Shown one piece after another: positions 35,024 through 44,736 of a DNA stretch of 64,000 nt (position 1 is the stretch's first letter; each line of letters starts with the position of its first letter). The stretch lies in assembly GCF_001905125.1 (NCBI RefSeq), contig NZ_LWLE01000019.1, forward strand, positions 20,386 through 84,385, written 5' to 3'. Under the pieces are notes generated by a model, which was not told the DNA's origin, ran no database searches, and saw only the letters and a program-made list of their open reading frames with translations. The position numbers and the translations under genes were made by a program. The stretch is from Streptomyces sp. TSRI0281 (GTDB lineage: Bacteria; Actinomycetota; Actinomycetes; Streptomycetales; Streptomycetaceae).

Positions 35024-36394
35024 ATGCCGCCCCCCAGCCAGCCGACCGGCGAGCGCCGACCGCGCGCCATGGTCATCGACCACGCCTGGCGTGGTCTCGG
35101 GCCGTTGGCACAATCGCTGAGCGGCCCGGGCGGGGCACCGTTGACCCGGACGGTCAAGCTGATCGTGCTGCCGCTGATCGTCAGACCGGCGCTGCGTCCC
35201 GAACTCGCGGCGGACTTTCTTGGACCGGCGCAGGCCGCGCGCCTCGACGAATTGATCCGGGAGTCCGGTACGCGCCTTGCGGCGACGGCGCAGTGGTTCA
35301 CGCTGCTCAAGCAGACCCGCCGGGCGCTGGGCATCGTGGCGGGCAATCCCCAGGATCTGTACTTCCAGCGCTGCTTCGAGCTGGCCACCGAACACGGGGC
35401 GCCCTCGGCCGGTGCGGACGCGATGGCCAGGGCCGTGGTCGAGGACGTGGCGGACACGGCCGACGGACGCACGGTGGAGGCGTTGAAGAGCTATCTGGCC
35501 GACGCCGCCCGGCGCTCCCGGCTCGACGGAGAGCTGGCCACCGCCTGGGACAGCCGTCCCCCGGCCCCGGCCGCCGACCCGTCCGCGGCGGTCGCGCTGG
35601 CGGCCGAGGTCCTGGACGCCTGTGGCGCACCGGGCCGGACAGGGAACGCACCGGCGTACGTGTCCATGGTCGAGGCGGGACTCGGAGGCCTGTTCGGCAG
35701 GGCGCTGTGGGAGCACGCGAACGGTGCCTGGGGCCGCGATGACCTGCCGACGCATCTGGGGCTGACCGTGCGGCAGGTGCCGCCGCGCCCGGAGGTCGGC
35801 CGGGGCGCGTCGACAGCCACGCTTCCCGCGCCGCTGGACCGCACGCTCTTCGAGCGGCTCTTCGTCGTCCTGCAGTCGTCGGCCCGGCGGGAGGAGTTGC
35901 CGACGGTGCCGGAACTCGTCGGACGGGAGGCGGGCCGCAGTTGCGCTCCGCTCGGCCTGAACGACGAGAGCCTGCGCGTCGCCGTGGTCCTCGGCGGCCG
36001 GCTCGCGGTCGGCCTCGATCCGCTGGGCACCGGGGAGCACACGCCGGGGCGGACGGCGGCGCACCGGGCCGTCAACAGCCGCTGGCGACGGGAGGCCTCG
36101 GTCCTGCGCGCCCGCAGGATGACCGTTTCTCCCCGCCCCGACCCGGACGGCGGCGTTCTGGACGCCCTCGCCCAGGACCTCCGTACCCCGTGGGCCGCCT
36201 ACATGCGGCGGCTGTGGGTACGGCTGCACGGGCGGGACGTCCGCGACGCACCGCTGGAGGACCTCGCGTCGGCCTGGGCGGTGCTCGACGGGGTCGCCCG
36301 TTCGGTGATGATGGACCACCGTGCCAGAGTCCGGTCGGCGCTGCGCACCCTGTCGGCGGCCCCCGCGCGGGCGGCCGAGTCGAGGAGCGTGTGA
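35024..36394 (+). CDS. First gene of the CHAT operon, unknown function
   Basis: A 456-residue soluble protein I do not recognise. It is rich in helices (LIVLPLIVRPALRPELAADF, then LDELIRESGTRLAATAQWFT) and has no transmembrane segment, nuclease, kinase or AAA motif visible by eye. ATG 35024 is preferred: the longer frame from 34913 has atypical codon use, and TACCCT at 35012-35017 lies six bases before this ATG, as in leaderless Streptomyces transcripts. The TGA overlaps the next ATG (36392-36396), and the third gene encodes a CHAT protease, so this is probably a partner, adaptor or substrate of it. Confidence 0.65.
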   Translation: MPPPSQPTGERRPRAMVIDHAWRGLGPLAQSLSGPGGAPLTRTVKLIVLPLIVRPALRPELAADFLGPAQAARLDELIRESGTRLAATAQWFTLLKQTRRALGIVAGNPQDLYFQRCFELATEHGAPSAGADAMARAVVEDVADTADGRTVEALKSYLADAARRSRLDGELATAWDSRPPAPAADPSAAVALAAEVLDACGAPGRTGNAPAYVSMVEAGLGGLFGRALWEHANGAWGRDDLPTHLGLTVRQVPPRPEVGRGASTATLPAPLDRTLFERLFVVLQSSARREELPTVPELVGREAGRSCAPLGLNDESLRVAVVLGGRLAVGLDPLGTGEHTPGRTAAHRAVNSRWRREASVLRARRMTVSPRPDPDGGVLDALAQDLRTPWAAYMRRLWVRLHGRDVRDAPLEDLASAWAVLDGVARSVMMDHRARVRSALRTLSAAPARAAESRSV

Positions 36395-37701
36395 TGGCGC
36401 GGGCCCGCATGGACGTCGATGTCACGGGGGCCGAGGACGGCACGATCCGGATCGCCGCCCCTCCCGCCCTCCGCCACGCCGGGGCCTACGACGATGCGGT
36501 CGCCGCGGGCCCCGACTTCACCCGGGCAGTTCTCGATGTCGCGGGCGCCGTTCTGAGCTGGCCCGTCCTCGGCGACCCCGGCCCGCCGTCGGCGGAGGTC
36601 CATGACACAGGACGGGCCCAGCAGTGGCTGTGGGCGCTGTACGGCGAGCGCGTCGCCGCCGCCGTCCACGACTGTGCGCCGGGTGAGCCGGCCGGCATAC
36701 GGGTGGCGGCGGACTCGACCGCCCTCGCGGGCAGCGCCGCCCGGCTCGGCCTCGGGCACTGGGCGGCCCGCTGGTGGCCGGCGTCGTACACGGACGGAAT
36801 ACCGGCGCTCGAACCGGACATGCTCGGCCTGGAGCTGGCCGCGCTCACCCACCGGTGCCAGCAGCTGTTCGACGACGACGATCAGTCCGACGACTGCGCG
36901 GCCGAACTGATCGAGGAGCACCGGGCCGCCCTCGAACCGCTGATCCAGTGGTGGCGCTCGGCACCGCCCGCGGACACGGCACGCCACCTGGAGAGCGTGC
37001 TGCGGCTGATCGACGACGCGGCGGACAGCGCCGGGCTGGACGGGCCGGCGCTGCGCCGCCTCCGGTCCGCCCTGAGCCGGCACGGTCCGGCAGGTACACC
37101 GGCCCGCTCCGGCGCGCCGCTCGCACGGTACGACGGCTACGCCCTCGCGGCGGGCGGACCGCCCGACGCGGGCGGCCGGGTGATCGCCCGGGGCTCGGGC
37201 ACCAACGACTGGCGCCGCTACCCGCCCGGCTTCGTCGACGCGGCCGAGAACGCGGTGTCCTGGACCGCTCGCGCACTCGGCGCGCGGCGGCGGATCGAGG
37301 TCGAGGCTGTCGCGCACATCGCGGCGCCCGCCGCCGGTGTGCTCCTCGTCGCGGAGATCAACGTGAACGGTGGCCGCCCCGACCGGGTGCCCCTCGCCAG
37401 ACGGGACGACCTATGGACCGGCGGTGCGGACCTGGACCTTGACCAGCCGGCCGGGGCGGTGGCGCCGCGTATCGAGGTCGGTGTCCTGCTGCCCGGCTTC
37501 GACCCGGGCCCCGGAACCGGTCACCCCGGTACGTCCGGTGAAGCCGAGGGCCACGTCGACCGGGACGCGATCCGCGCGCTGGTGCGGCGGCGCCTGACCG
37601 CCGCGGCTCAGCCGCTGGCGTACGACGGGTCGCCGCACGATGCCTCCGCGGGCCCGTTCCTCGCCGAGACGGCCGCCACTGCCATCGGTGAGCAGTACTG
37701 A
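36394..37701 (+). CDS. Second gene of the CHAT operon, unknown function
   Basis: A 435-residue soluble protein without recognised domains. The N-terminal part is acidic (MARARMDVDVTGAEDGTIRI), the middle is helical (LDMLGLELAALTHRCQQLFD), and the C-terminal part has beta-strand patterns (RRIEVEAVAHIAAPAAGVLL, then VAEINVNGGRPDRVPLARRD). It overlaps the preceding gene by three bases (TGATG) and is separated from the CHAT gene by two bases, so the three are made together. It may be a sensor or a proteolysis target. Nothing supports a more specific call. Confidence 0.7.
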   Translation: MARARMDVDVTGAEDGTIRIAAPPALRHAGAYDDAVAAGPDFTRAVLDVAGAVLSWPVLGDPGPPSAEVHDTGRAQQWLWALYGERVAAAVHDCAPGEPAGIRVAADSTALAGSAARLGLGHWAARWWPASYTDGIPALEPDMLGLELAALTHRCQQLFDDDDQSDDCAAELIEEHRAALEPLIQWWRSAPPADTARHLESVLRLIDDAADSAGLDGPALRRLRSALSRHGPAGTPARSGAPLARYDGYALAAGGPPDAGGRVIARGSGTNDWRRYPPGFVDAAENAVSWTARALGARRRIEVEAVAHIAAPAAGVLLVAEINVNGGRPDRVPLARRDDLWTGGADLDLDQPAGAVAPRIEVGVLLPGFDPGPGTGHPGTSGEAEGHVDRDAIRALVRRRLTAAAQPLAYDGSPHDASAGPFLAETAATAIGEQY

Positions 37702-37703
37702 GG

Positions 37704-40658
37704 ATGCCGGACGAGGACGAGGAGGACGAAGCGGTGACGAGGCTGTACGGAGAGCCCTTCGACAGCGGCTTCGCGCGGGCCGAGCAGCATCAGCTGGCGG
37801 CTGACCACACGGCCGCGTGCGCTGTCTACGAGGAGTTGCTCACCGAGGCCGTGTCCATCGAGGACTCGCCCGACAGCCGGTTCCTGCGGGCACACCTGCT
37901 GTCCGACATCGCGAGCGTCCGGCTCACCGCCACGGACCTGGCCGGGGCAGAGGATGCCGTCGAACGCTCCCGCGGCCTGCTCGACGGCATCGCGTCCGTG
38001 CCGATGGGGCCGCGCGGCCGTCAACTGTGGTGCGAAGTCCTGCTGAAGACGCTGATCGCCCGGGCCGACCTGCTGCGCAGGACCGGGCGCCTGGACGAGG
38101 CACTGTCATGTCTCGACGAAGCGGCGGCCAAGCTGCCCGAGTTCGACGATCCCGAGGGGCTGCGCGCCGCCGAACTCGGCCTGAACCGGGTGCACCTGCT
38201 GATCGAGCAGGGCGAGTGGGGAGCGGCCGAGGAACTGGCTTCGGCGCTGCTGTCCACCGTGCCGCCGACCGCGATGGAGACCGTCCCGCGGCTGCTGACC
38301 GCCCTCGGCCTGATCTGCGTCTCGACCGGGCGCTTCGACCCGGCCGAAGACTGCTTCGCCCGCGCGGAGGACAGCTTCCGGGCGATGGGGGACATCGGTG
38401 AGCAGCAGGTGCTGCTCACCCACCGGGCGTACGTCGCGATGCACCGGGGGGACCTGGATCTCGCGGAACGCCTGTACACCGAGGCGTCCGCGTTCTTCGA
38501 ACGGCAGCGGCGGTTCGGCGATCTGGCGGTCTGTGAACAGGCCCGTGGCTATCTCGCCGGCAGGCGCGGCGACATCACCCGCGCCGACGAGCTGACCGCG
38601 GCGAGCCTGGCCCGGTTCGAACGGCTCGGCGCCTCGATCGCCGCCGCCGACACCATGCTGCTGGGCGCCCAGCACGCCTATGACCGGGGCGACATCACCG
38701 AGATGAAGCGGCTGGCCCAGGAGGCCCGCGACGTGTACCAGGCGCGGGAGGTGTACGAGCGGTGCGCACAGGTCGACCTCATGCTCGCGAGAACCCTTGA
38801 GGACAACCTGAACCGCACGGACCACGGCGACCACGAGAGGGAGTCCATCGATACCGCGCTCTCCCTCGCCCTTCCCGCCGCACTGGCCCTGGAGGCGGCG
38901 CGCTACGACTTCGCCACCGCCCATGCGCGCAGTCAGTGGCTGCAACTGGCCGACGAAGCGATGCGGTTGGTCTTCCGGCTCGTCGTGCGCCGGCAGGATC
39001 AGGGACTGCTCTTCGAAGTGGTGGAACACCGCAGTGCGGGCGCCTCCCTGGCACTGAACCGTACGCCGCAGTCGGCTTCGCGCGCCTCGCCTTCAGGGTC
39101 CCCCTCCGACGCCGACTCCCCCGCCGACGCCGTCTCGGCCTTCCCGAGTGCGGCCATGAAGGCGTACGGGCACGGCGACGGCCCGATGACGCTCGGAGGT
39201 GTGGCGGCGGAGGCCGCTGCCTCGGCCGGCCTGCGCGTCGCGCCGCCGCCGAAGGTACGGATGTCGTCGGAATCGGGCCGCGTCGCACTCCAGGAGTACA
39301 TCGCGGCGGCCGAGTTCCGCTACCGCCGACGGATCGTGAACGAGGAAGAGGTGCCGTTCTGGATCACCGACGACCTGACGAGCCGTCCGGTGGTCCAGAT
39401 CCGGTTGGCCGACGCCGGTGACCTGTTCATGACCTGGACATGGGCCGGCGGGGCCCGGGGGTTCGGCACCGGCCGCGGGCCCGGTGACGAAGTCGACCGG
39501 GCGGTGGGTGCGCTGGCCGCCGCGCTGCCGGGGCCGGGCGGCGGAACGGAGGGGATGCGGCACGTGTTCGCCTCGGGAGCGCTGGCCGATCACCGGACCG
39601 AGCACCGGCTCGCACGCGTGCTGGCCGAGGCGCTGTGGCCACAGGGGCTGACGGCGCAGATACGCCAGGTGTCGGCGCGCGCCGGCCGTCCCCTGGTGCG
39701 GATCCAGCCGTCCCCCCGGGTCGCCCAGGTCCCCTGGGAGCTGCTCGCCGTCGACGACGACGGCGACGTCCGGCTCATCGATCTGGCGGATGTCGTGACC
39801 TCCGCGCCGGCATCGCTGCGACGGCAGGACCCCGTCCCATGCCCTGAGCCGGATGTGGACACCGCCGCGCACACCGCCGCCGACACGGTCGTACTCGTCC
39901 TCGATCCCCGGGTCCCCGGATTCCGGGCCGACTCCGCGCTCGGCTCGGTCCTGGGACCGCCCGGCTCGGATCCGGAACTGCTGTCGTTCGTCCGGAGCCG
40001 TCTCGACGCGGGCGCCGTCGTGCCGTCCGTCGCCACCCCGGCGGAGGCCTTCCGCCGCACCGACCTGGACCGGGACTGGCTGAGTGCCGTACTCCGCAGG
40101 GGGGCACGCAGACTCATGTACGTCGGGCATGTGAGCGGCGCGCCGGTCGAGGGCGGGCAGAGCGAGGACGGCACGCTCCATCTGTGCTGCGATCAGGGGA
40201 CCGTCGGCCTGGCCGAGCCGGTCCGCACCCACCGGCCGCTGTCGGCCAAGGACCTCCTGCTGGGCACGCTTCCTCTGCGCGCCGACGGGGAGCCGGGTGC
40301 CCGGACCTGGCCCGCGCCGCCGCGTGTCGCCCTGATCGGCTGCGAGAGCGGCGGGGATCTCCGCTTCGCCGAGCCGTTCGGCCTGGCGACCGCGATGATC
40401 CACAACGGTGCCGAGCTGGTCACCGCCACCCGCTGGGTGCTGCCGACGAGCTTCGCGTTCCACCGGCTGGCCGGCCTGCCCGAGTCCGTACGCCCGCTGT
40501 CCGAGGCGATCATCGCCGTCGACACCGCCCATGAGGACCGCGATCCCGTGGAACGGCTCGGACGCTGGCAGCGCGAGCAACTCGACCAGTGGCGCGCCGG
40601 TGGCCGGATCGAGCACTCGCCCCTGCTGTGGGCGGCCATGACCTGCATCGTCGTGTGA
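37704..40658 (+). CDS. TPR-CHAT caspase-like protease
   Basis: A 984-residue protein. Residues about 10-440 are helical TPR-like repeats (AGAEDAVERSRGLLDGIAS type spacing; EQARGYLAGRRGDITRADEL), a linker with a small domain follows (about 480-630), and the C terminus (about 640-984) is a CHAT domain of clan CD proteases. The dyad is intact: His809 in LMYVGHVSGAP and Cys880 in ALIGCESGGDLRF. The PHWA-like terminal helices (REQLDQWRAGGR) complete the fold. CHAT proteases act in bacterial programmed cell death and phage defence, such as TPR-CHAT of type III-E CRISPR and gasdermin activators. No CRISPR array or gasdermin is present here, so the two upstream genes are the likely partners. Confidence 0.85.
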   Translation: MPDEDEEDEAVTRLYGEPFDSGFARAEQHQLAADHTAACAVYEELLTEAVSIEDSPDSRFLRAHLLSDIASVRLTATDLAGAEDAVERSRGLLDGIASVPMGPRGRQLWCEVLLKTLIARADLLRRTGRLDEALSCLDEAAAKLPEFDDPEGLRAAELGLNRVHLLIEQGEWGAAEELASALLSTVPPTAMETVPRLLTALGLICVSTGRFDPAEDCFARAEDSFRAMGDIGEQQVLLTHRAYVAMHRGDLDLAERLYTEASAFFERQRRFGDLAVCEQARGYLAGRRGDITRADELTAASLARFERLGASIAAADTMLLGAQHAYDRGDITEMKRLAQEARDVYQAREVYERCAQVDLMLARTLEDNLNRTDHGDHERESIDTALSLALPAALALEAARYDFATAHARSQWLQLADEAMRLVFRLVVRRQDQGLLFEVVEHRSAGASLALNRTPQSASRASPSGSPSDADSPADAVSAFPSAAMKAYGHGDGPMTLGGVAAEAAASAGLRVAPPPKVRMSSESGRVALQEYIAAAEFRYRRRIVNEEEVPFWITDDLTSRPVVQIRLADAGDLFMTWTWAGGARGFGTGRGPGDEVDRAVGALAAALPGPGGGTEGMRHVFASGALADHRTEHRLARVLAEALWPQGLTAQIRQVSARAGRPLVRIQPSPRVAQVPWELLAVDDDGDVRLIDLADVVTSAPASLRRQDPVPCPEPDVDTAAHTAADTVVLVLDPRVPGFRADSALGSVLGPPGSDPELLSFVRSRLDAGAVVPSVATPAEAFRRTDLDRDWLSAVLRRGARRLMYVGHVSGAPVEGGQSEDGTLHLCCDQGTVGLAEPVRTHRPLSAKDLLLGTLPLRADGEPGARTWPAPPRVALIGCESGGDLRFAEPFGLATAMIHNGAELVTATRWVLPTSFAFHRLAGLPESVRPLSEAIIAVDTAHEDRDPVERLGRWQREQLDQWRAGGRIEHSPLLWAAMTCIVV

Positions 40659-40713
40659 CCGCCGAACGCTCCGCCGAGGCCGGCGGCGCGGCGCCGACCA
40701 GGAGCGTAGGCCG

Positions 40714-41599
40714 GTGCGGAACATCCGGATCTCACACCGTCATCTGGCGCTGCTCCCGGGTGACCGGTTCCTCCTGACAAGTAGCCCGCAGGTCGCGGAC
40801 CGGGACGAAGAGGATCTGGAAGCCGTATGCGGTGGTGTTCTCCACCGCACCCCGGCGATGTACCGCAGACGCGTGAGCATCACCATCCGCCCCGACCGCG
40901 ACGGATGACCGGCGTCGACGGACTGGCCCTGAGCCCCGACGGTCGCACCCTGTACGTCTCCCGGACCACCACGCGGCAGCTCCTGGAGGTCTGGGACATC
41001 CAGCGGAACAAGCGCCTGAGGACGCTGAACAACGTTCCGGCAGGGGGCATGGCCGTTCGCGACGACCAGCGCGTCCGCGTCACCGGGCAGGACCAGGTGA
41101 CCGACCTCCGTACAGGACGGACGCGGTATCGCGCCCTCGGCGAGGGCATGTCCGACGTACTGGCCTTCGGCCCGGATGGAGCGCACTTCGCGGCCGGTAA
41201 CGCGCAGGGACACGTCACCGTGTGGGACGGCGAGGTGCGCGACCGCCTTGGTGTGGCCGGCACGGGCCCCGACGAGTCCGTCACCGCACTCGCCTTCTCC
41301 CCGGACGGCGTCACCCTGGCAGTCGCGGGGAGCGGGGGGGGGGACCATCCAGCTCTGGGACGTGGCCTCCAGCCGCCCTCTCGGTACCCCCTCCCCGCCT
41401 CTGGCGACCGCCCCCACACGCTGGCTTTCAATCGGGACGGCACCGGTTGTACGTCGCCGCTGTCCACGTACAGCTCCGGATGTACGACATCGCGCCTATG
41501 CGGGTGGCTCACCAGGTCTGCGCCCGTATCGGCTCCGGGCTCTCCCCCGAGGAATGGAAGGCTTACCTGCCCGGCCTCCGGTATCGCAGAACGTGCTGA
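40714..41599 (+). pseudogene. Decayed WD40-repeat protein
   Basis: Four frame segments together resemble the C-terminal propeller of a Streptomyces WD40 protein: RNIRISHRHLALLPGDRFLL, then MTGVDGLALSPDGRTLYVSR, GAHFAAGNAQGHVTVWDGEV and ESVTALAFSPDGVTLAVAGS, after which a G10 tract (41334-41343) adds one base and pushes GTIQLWDVASSRPLG out of frame. Two more shifts are needed before LYVAAVHVQLRMYDIAPMRV and EEWKAYLPGL to a stop at 41599. The N-terminal (kinase or STAND) part expected for such proteins is missing. It begins about 55 bases after the CHAT gene, on the same strand. Confidence 0.7.
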
Positions 41600-41638
41600 G
41601 CACGGGCCACTCGGTGGCCAGGGGCAGAAAACGGGTCG

Positions 41639-41953
41639 TCAGGACGTGTCGCACTCCTGCCGATTGCCACCCTTGCGCCGGCTCACCATCATCAGGACCA
41701 GGCCGCTCAGCAGAAGCACACTGCCGGTCAGGGTCCCCCACTGGCGGGTGCCGGTGCCGTCGAGCGCCAGCAGGAAGAGCGTCTGCCAGCACAGGGCGAA
41801 GGCAACCGCCGACTGGCCCCAGCCGTGAAGCCGCGGGCGTCGGACCGGCGACCGGTTCGAGGCAAGCACCCAGCCGCGGGTGAGCGCCGCTACGCCCGAG
41901 GCGGCGATGAGCAACGCCACCAGAACGACAGATATGCCCAGGTAAAGCTCCAT
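41639..41953 (-). CDS. Small membrane protein
   Basis: A 104-residue protein with three hydrophobic helices (residues 4-25, about 50-66 and 73-90) and a basic C-terminal tail. ATG 41953 has GGGGAGGGGCC directly upstream. No family recognised. It is convergent with the WD40 relic. Confidence 0.65.
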   Translation of the reverse strand: MELYLGISVVLVALLIAASGVAALTRGWVLASNRSPVRRPRLHGWGQSAVAFALCWQTLFLLALDGTGTRQWGTLTGSVLLLSGLVLMMVSRRKGGNRQECDTS

Positions 41954-42095
41954 GGCCCCTCCCCTGCGCACCGGACCCACGCAGTACGCCCACTTGATCA
42001 TCACGCCGGCCCGGCCACCCACTCCAAGAGGGTGCTCGGGTGGCGATTGCGCCCTCACCCGAGCACCACCGCCTGCCGCACGGCCCGGAGCGGAA

Positions 42096-42329
42096 TCAGC
42101 TCTTCGGTAAGAGTGCTGCCACCCACAAGAACTCGGTGACGCCTCGGCCGTACAGCAGGTCCTCCGCATCGACGCCCATGTCGTCGGCGCAGGCGGTCCA
42201 GGTAGATCCGCTCGACTCCGTAAGGCGATGGAACCACCTCATGACGTCGGTCACGGCCAACTCTTGCAGCGCCCGCACCGCGTTGTCAGGCGGGCGGCGC
42301 TCGGCCTGCCTACCCGCTACGGAAAACAC
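42096..42329 (-). CDS. Possible small protein or remnant
   Basis: A 77-residue frame with moderate protein character (RALQELAVTDVMRWFHRLTE, then ADDMGVDAEDLLYGRGVTEF). No ribosome site is obvious and no family is recognised. It may be a remnant of a regulator-like gene. The AT content around 42330-42470 is higher than average and no gene lies there. Confidence 0.3.
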   Translation of the reverse strand: MFSVAGRQAERRPPDNAVRALQELAVTDVMRWFHRLTESSGSTWTACADDMGVDAEDLLYGRGVTEFLWVAALLPKS

Positions 42330-42473
42330 CGTTGCAGTATGAGGACGTGAACGAAAACCCGCCTACGCCAAACGCCCTCTGACACGCACCGGAACCGGGT
42401 CGGACGAGAGCCTGATGACACCAAGTCCGGCTCAGGACGGAGAAGTGGGCCCGAAGCCCGCTCCCCGTCGAGA

Positions 42474-44303
42474 TCAGACCCTGACCGTCGGGTGGTGGAT
42501 GTCGAACCACGCTCCCAGGTCGAGCGTGCGCTCCAGCAGCATCCGCTGTCGCTGGCTCAGGTCGGCGGCGGGCCGGGTGGTGGCCTCGGTCAGGCCCTCA
42601 TGGTTGACCAGTTGCACCGCCGGATGCCCGGTTCGCAGCAGGTCGGCACCCTGGGACTGAATGGCCATGACATACGCGGGGTCGAACGTGCCCGGGTAGC
42701 CGCTCTTCTTACGGTCGGCGACCGACGCGGGCAGGACGTCCCGAGTGGCGGCGCGCAGCAGGCTCTTCTCACGGCCGTCGAAGGTCTTCAGGGACCAGGG
42801 GGCGTTGAAGACGTACTGCACGAGACGGTGGTCGCAGAACGGGACGCGGACCTCCAGTCCGACGGCCATGCTCATGCGGTCCTTGCGGTCGAGCAGGATC
42901 TGCACCATGCGGGTCAGATGGAGGTGGCTGACCACCCGCATACGCTGATCCAGGCCGGTCTCACCGTCCAGCACGGGGGTCTCCGCGACGGCCGTGCGGT
43001 AGCTCTCGTCGATGTAGTCGCTGAGGCCGAGCGCGGGCTTGAGGTCCTCGCTGATCTGGCCGCCGGACTCGACCAGGGAGTGCTGGCCCGCCAGCCAGGG
43101 GAAGGTTTCGGCGTACTGCCGCTCGTCGTGGAACCACGGGTAGCCGCCGAACACCTCGTCCGCGGACTCACCGGACAGCGCGACGGTGGAGTGGCGGCGG
43201 ACTGCGGCGAAGAGCAGGTAGAGGGAGTTGTCGCGGTCGCCGATGCCGATCGGCAGGTCGCGGGCTCCGACGGCTGCGCGGCGGACCTCCGGGGCGGACA
43301 GCGCCGCCCCGTCCAGGATGATGTCCTTGTGGTCGCAGCCCACGTATGCGGCGACGGCGTGGACGTAGGGGGTGTCCTGAGTGGGCGAGACGTCGATGGC
43401 CTGGAAGTGCTTGTCCTGGTCGGGGAAGTCGACGGCGAAGCTGCGCACCGTCTCGCCCTGGGGCGCGAGGTGGATCTGCGACAGAGAGGTGAGCGCGGAG
43501 GAATCCAGCCCGCCGGACAGCAGCGTGCAGCGGGGCACGTCGGCGACGAGCTGGCGCTGGACGATGTCGTCGAGTAACTCGCGGACGTGCGCGACCGTCG
43601 CTTCCTTGCTGTCGGTGTGCGGCTCGGAACGCAGCTGCCAGTAGGTGCGGCGGCGCATCCCGCCGCGGTCGAGGATGATGATCTCGCCCGGCCGCACCTC
43701 GCGCATGCCTTCCCACACCGCGGCGCCGGGGGTCTTGGCCCCGGCGAAGAGCTCGCGCAGTCCGTCGAGGCCGACGACGGGGGCGACGTTGGGGTTGGCG
43801 AGGATCGCCTTGGGCTCCGAGCCGAAGATGACGCCGTCTTCGGTCTCGTAGTAATAGAACGGCTTGATGCCCATCCGGTCGCGGATCATCACCAGGCGCT
43901 CGGTGCGGGCGTCCCAGATGGCGAAGGCATACATGCCGTTGAGGTGTTCCACGAGCTTCTCGCCCCACACGATGTAGCCGCGCAGCACCACCTCGGTATC
44001 GGAGTCGGTGTCGAACTGCTGTCCGGCGCGGCGCAGTTCCGCTCGCAGCTCGTTGAAGTTGTACGCCTCACCGGAGTAGACCATGCCGACCGCCCCGTCG
44101 GGGGTCTCCACGGTCATCGGTTGAGCACCGCCCGGCAGGTCGATCACAGCGAGTCGCCGATGCCCCAGCGCGGCATGAGGCGCCACCCATACGCCCGCGG
44201 CGTCGGGGCCACGGCACGACATGGTCTCTGTCATGGCGTCAAGATCGTGTCGATGTTCCGTCAGATCACGCCGGTAGGAGACCCAGCCAGTGATTCCACA
44301 CAT
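42474..44303 (-). CDS. asnB: Asparagine synthetase (glutamine-hydrolysing)
   Basis: A 609-residue class-B asparagine synthetase. Cys2 directly after the initiator (MCGITGWVSYRRD) is the glutaminase nucleophile; the class-II glutamine amidotransferase domain runs to about residue 210 with RGPDAAGVWV and YSGEAYNFNELRAEL. The synthetase domain has the ATP pyrophosphatase loop LLSGGLDSSALTSL (about 256-269), SGESADEVFGGYPWF and VGLEVRVPFCDHRLVQYVF. It makes asparagine from aspartate and glutamine with ATP, although such paralogues in secondary-metabolite loci can amidate other carboxylates. The gene is alone; the AT-rich 160 bases before the ATG probably contain its promoter. Confidence 0.92.
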   Translation of the reverse strand: MCGITGWVSYRRDLTEHRHDLDAMTETMSCRGPDAAGVWVAPHAALGHRRLAVIDLPGGAQPMTVETPDGAVGMVYSGEAYNFNELRAELRRAGQQFDTDSDTEVVLRGYIVWGEKLVEHLNGMYAFAIWDARTERLVMIRDRMGIKPFYYYETEDGVIFGSEPKAILANPNVAPVVGLDGLRELFAGAKTPGAAVWEGMREVRPGEIIILDRGGMRRRTYWQLRSEPHTDSKEATVAHVRELLDDIVQRQLVADVPRCTLLSGGLDSSALTSLSQIHLAPQGETVRSFAVDFPDQDKHFQAIDVSPTQDTPYVHAVAAYVGCDHKDIILDGAALSAPEVRRAAVGARDLPIGIGDRDNSLYLLFAAVRRHSTVALSGESADEVFGGYPWFHDERQYAETFPWLAGQHSLVESGGQISEDLKPALGLSDYIDESYRTAVAETPVLDGETGLDQRMRVVSHLHLTRMVQILLDRKDRMSMAVGLEVRVPFCDHRLVQYVFNAPWSLKTFDGREKSLLRAATRDVLPASVADRKKSGYPGTFDPAYVMAIQSQGADLLRTGHPAVQLVNHEGLTEATTRPAADLSQRQRMLLERTLDLGAWFDIHHPTVRV

Positions 44304-44736
44304 GCGAACCTCGATCCACTCGAAGAAAGTTACCTCGGGTGACTATTGCCCTATACACGCAGTGGATTCACACCGAATCGTCGACCGTCTGTGTGGGATT
44401 TCTGACAGGTAAATTTATGTTAACAACAGGTTTTATGTAGACCCAAAACGCTTTGAGCCAGTAACGCGATCTTGTGAGATGTGGTGGTCGGGCGTCACGG
44501 TCGGGTGATTCGACCGTCGTGGGGATGCGAGTGCTCGGCCGTGGACCTTCGATGACGACTTGTGGGCACAGTTCGAGCCCGCTGCCGCCACGGTCGGAGC
44601 GAGCAACGGGGCCGTGGCCGGTGCCGCACCGGGCTGCGCCCGCAGGGCATCCCGATCCTGGCGCATCACCACTCACCCCGCAGACCGAAGTGATCATTCT
44701 CAAGGTGGCGTGGGCCCGAAGTCCTGCCTGCTGCGG
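44304..44736. other. Intergenic, promoter region of the asparagine synthetase gene
   Basis: No gene is supportable. The first 160 bases upstream of the leftward asnB start are unusually AT-rich for this DNA (GGTAAATTTATGTTAACAAC near 44411), as expected of a promoter and leader. The rest is GC-rich with only shadow frames. Confidence 0.45.

Noticed and set aside
34796..36319. Long minus-strand open frame opposite the first CHAT-operon gene
   Set aside because: It is an antisense shadow. Only its last 140 codons, from ATG 34795 downward, are a real gene.
39093..40724. 543-codon minus-strand frame opposite the CHAT domain
   Set aside because: The plus strand encodes a clear CHAT domain with catalytic residues; the opposite frame has no domain and shadow-type composition.
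41334..41343. Phase-variable contingency gene
   Set aside because: The G10 tract would fit phase variation, but two more frameshifts and the missing N terminus show that the WD40 gene is simply decayed.
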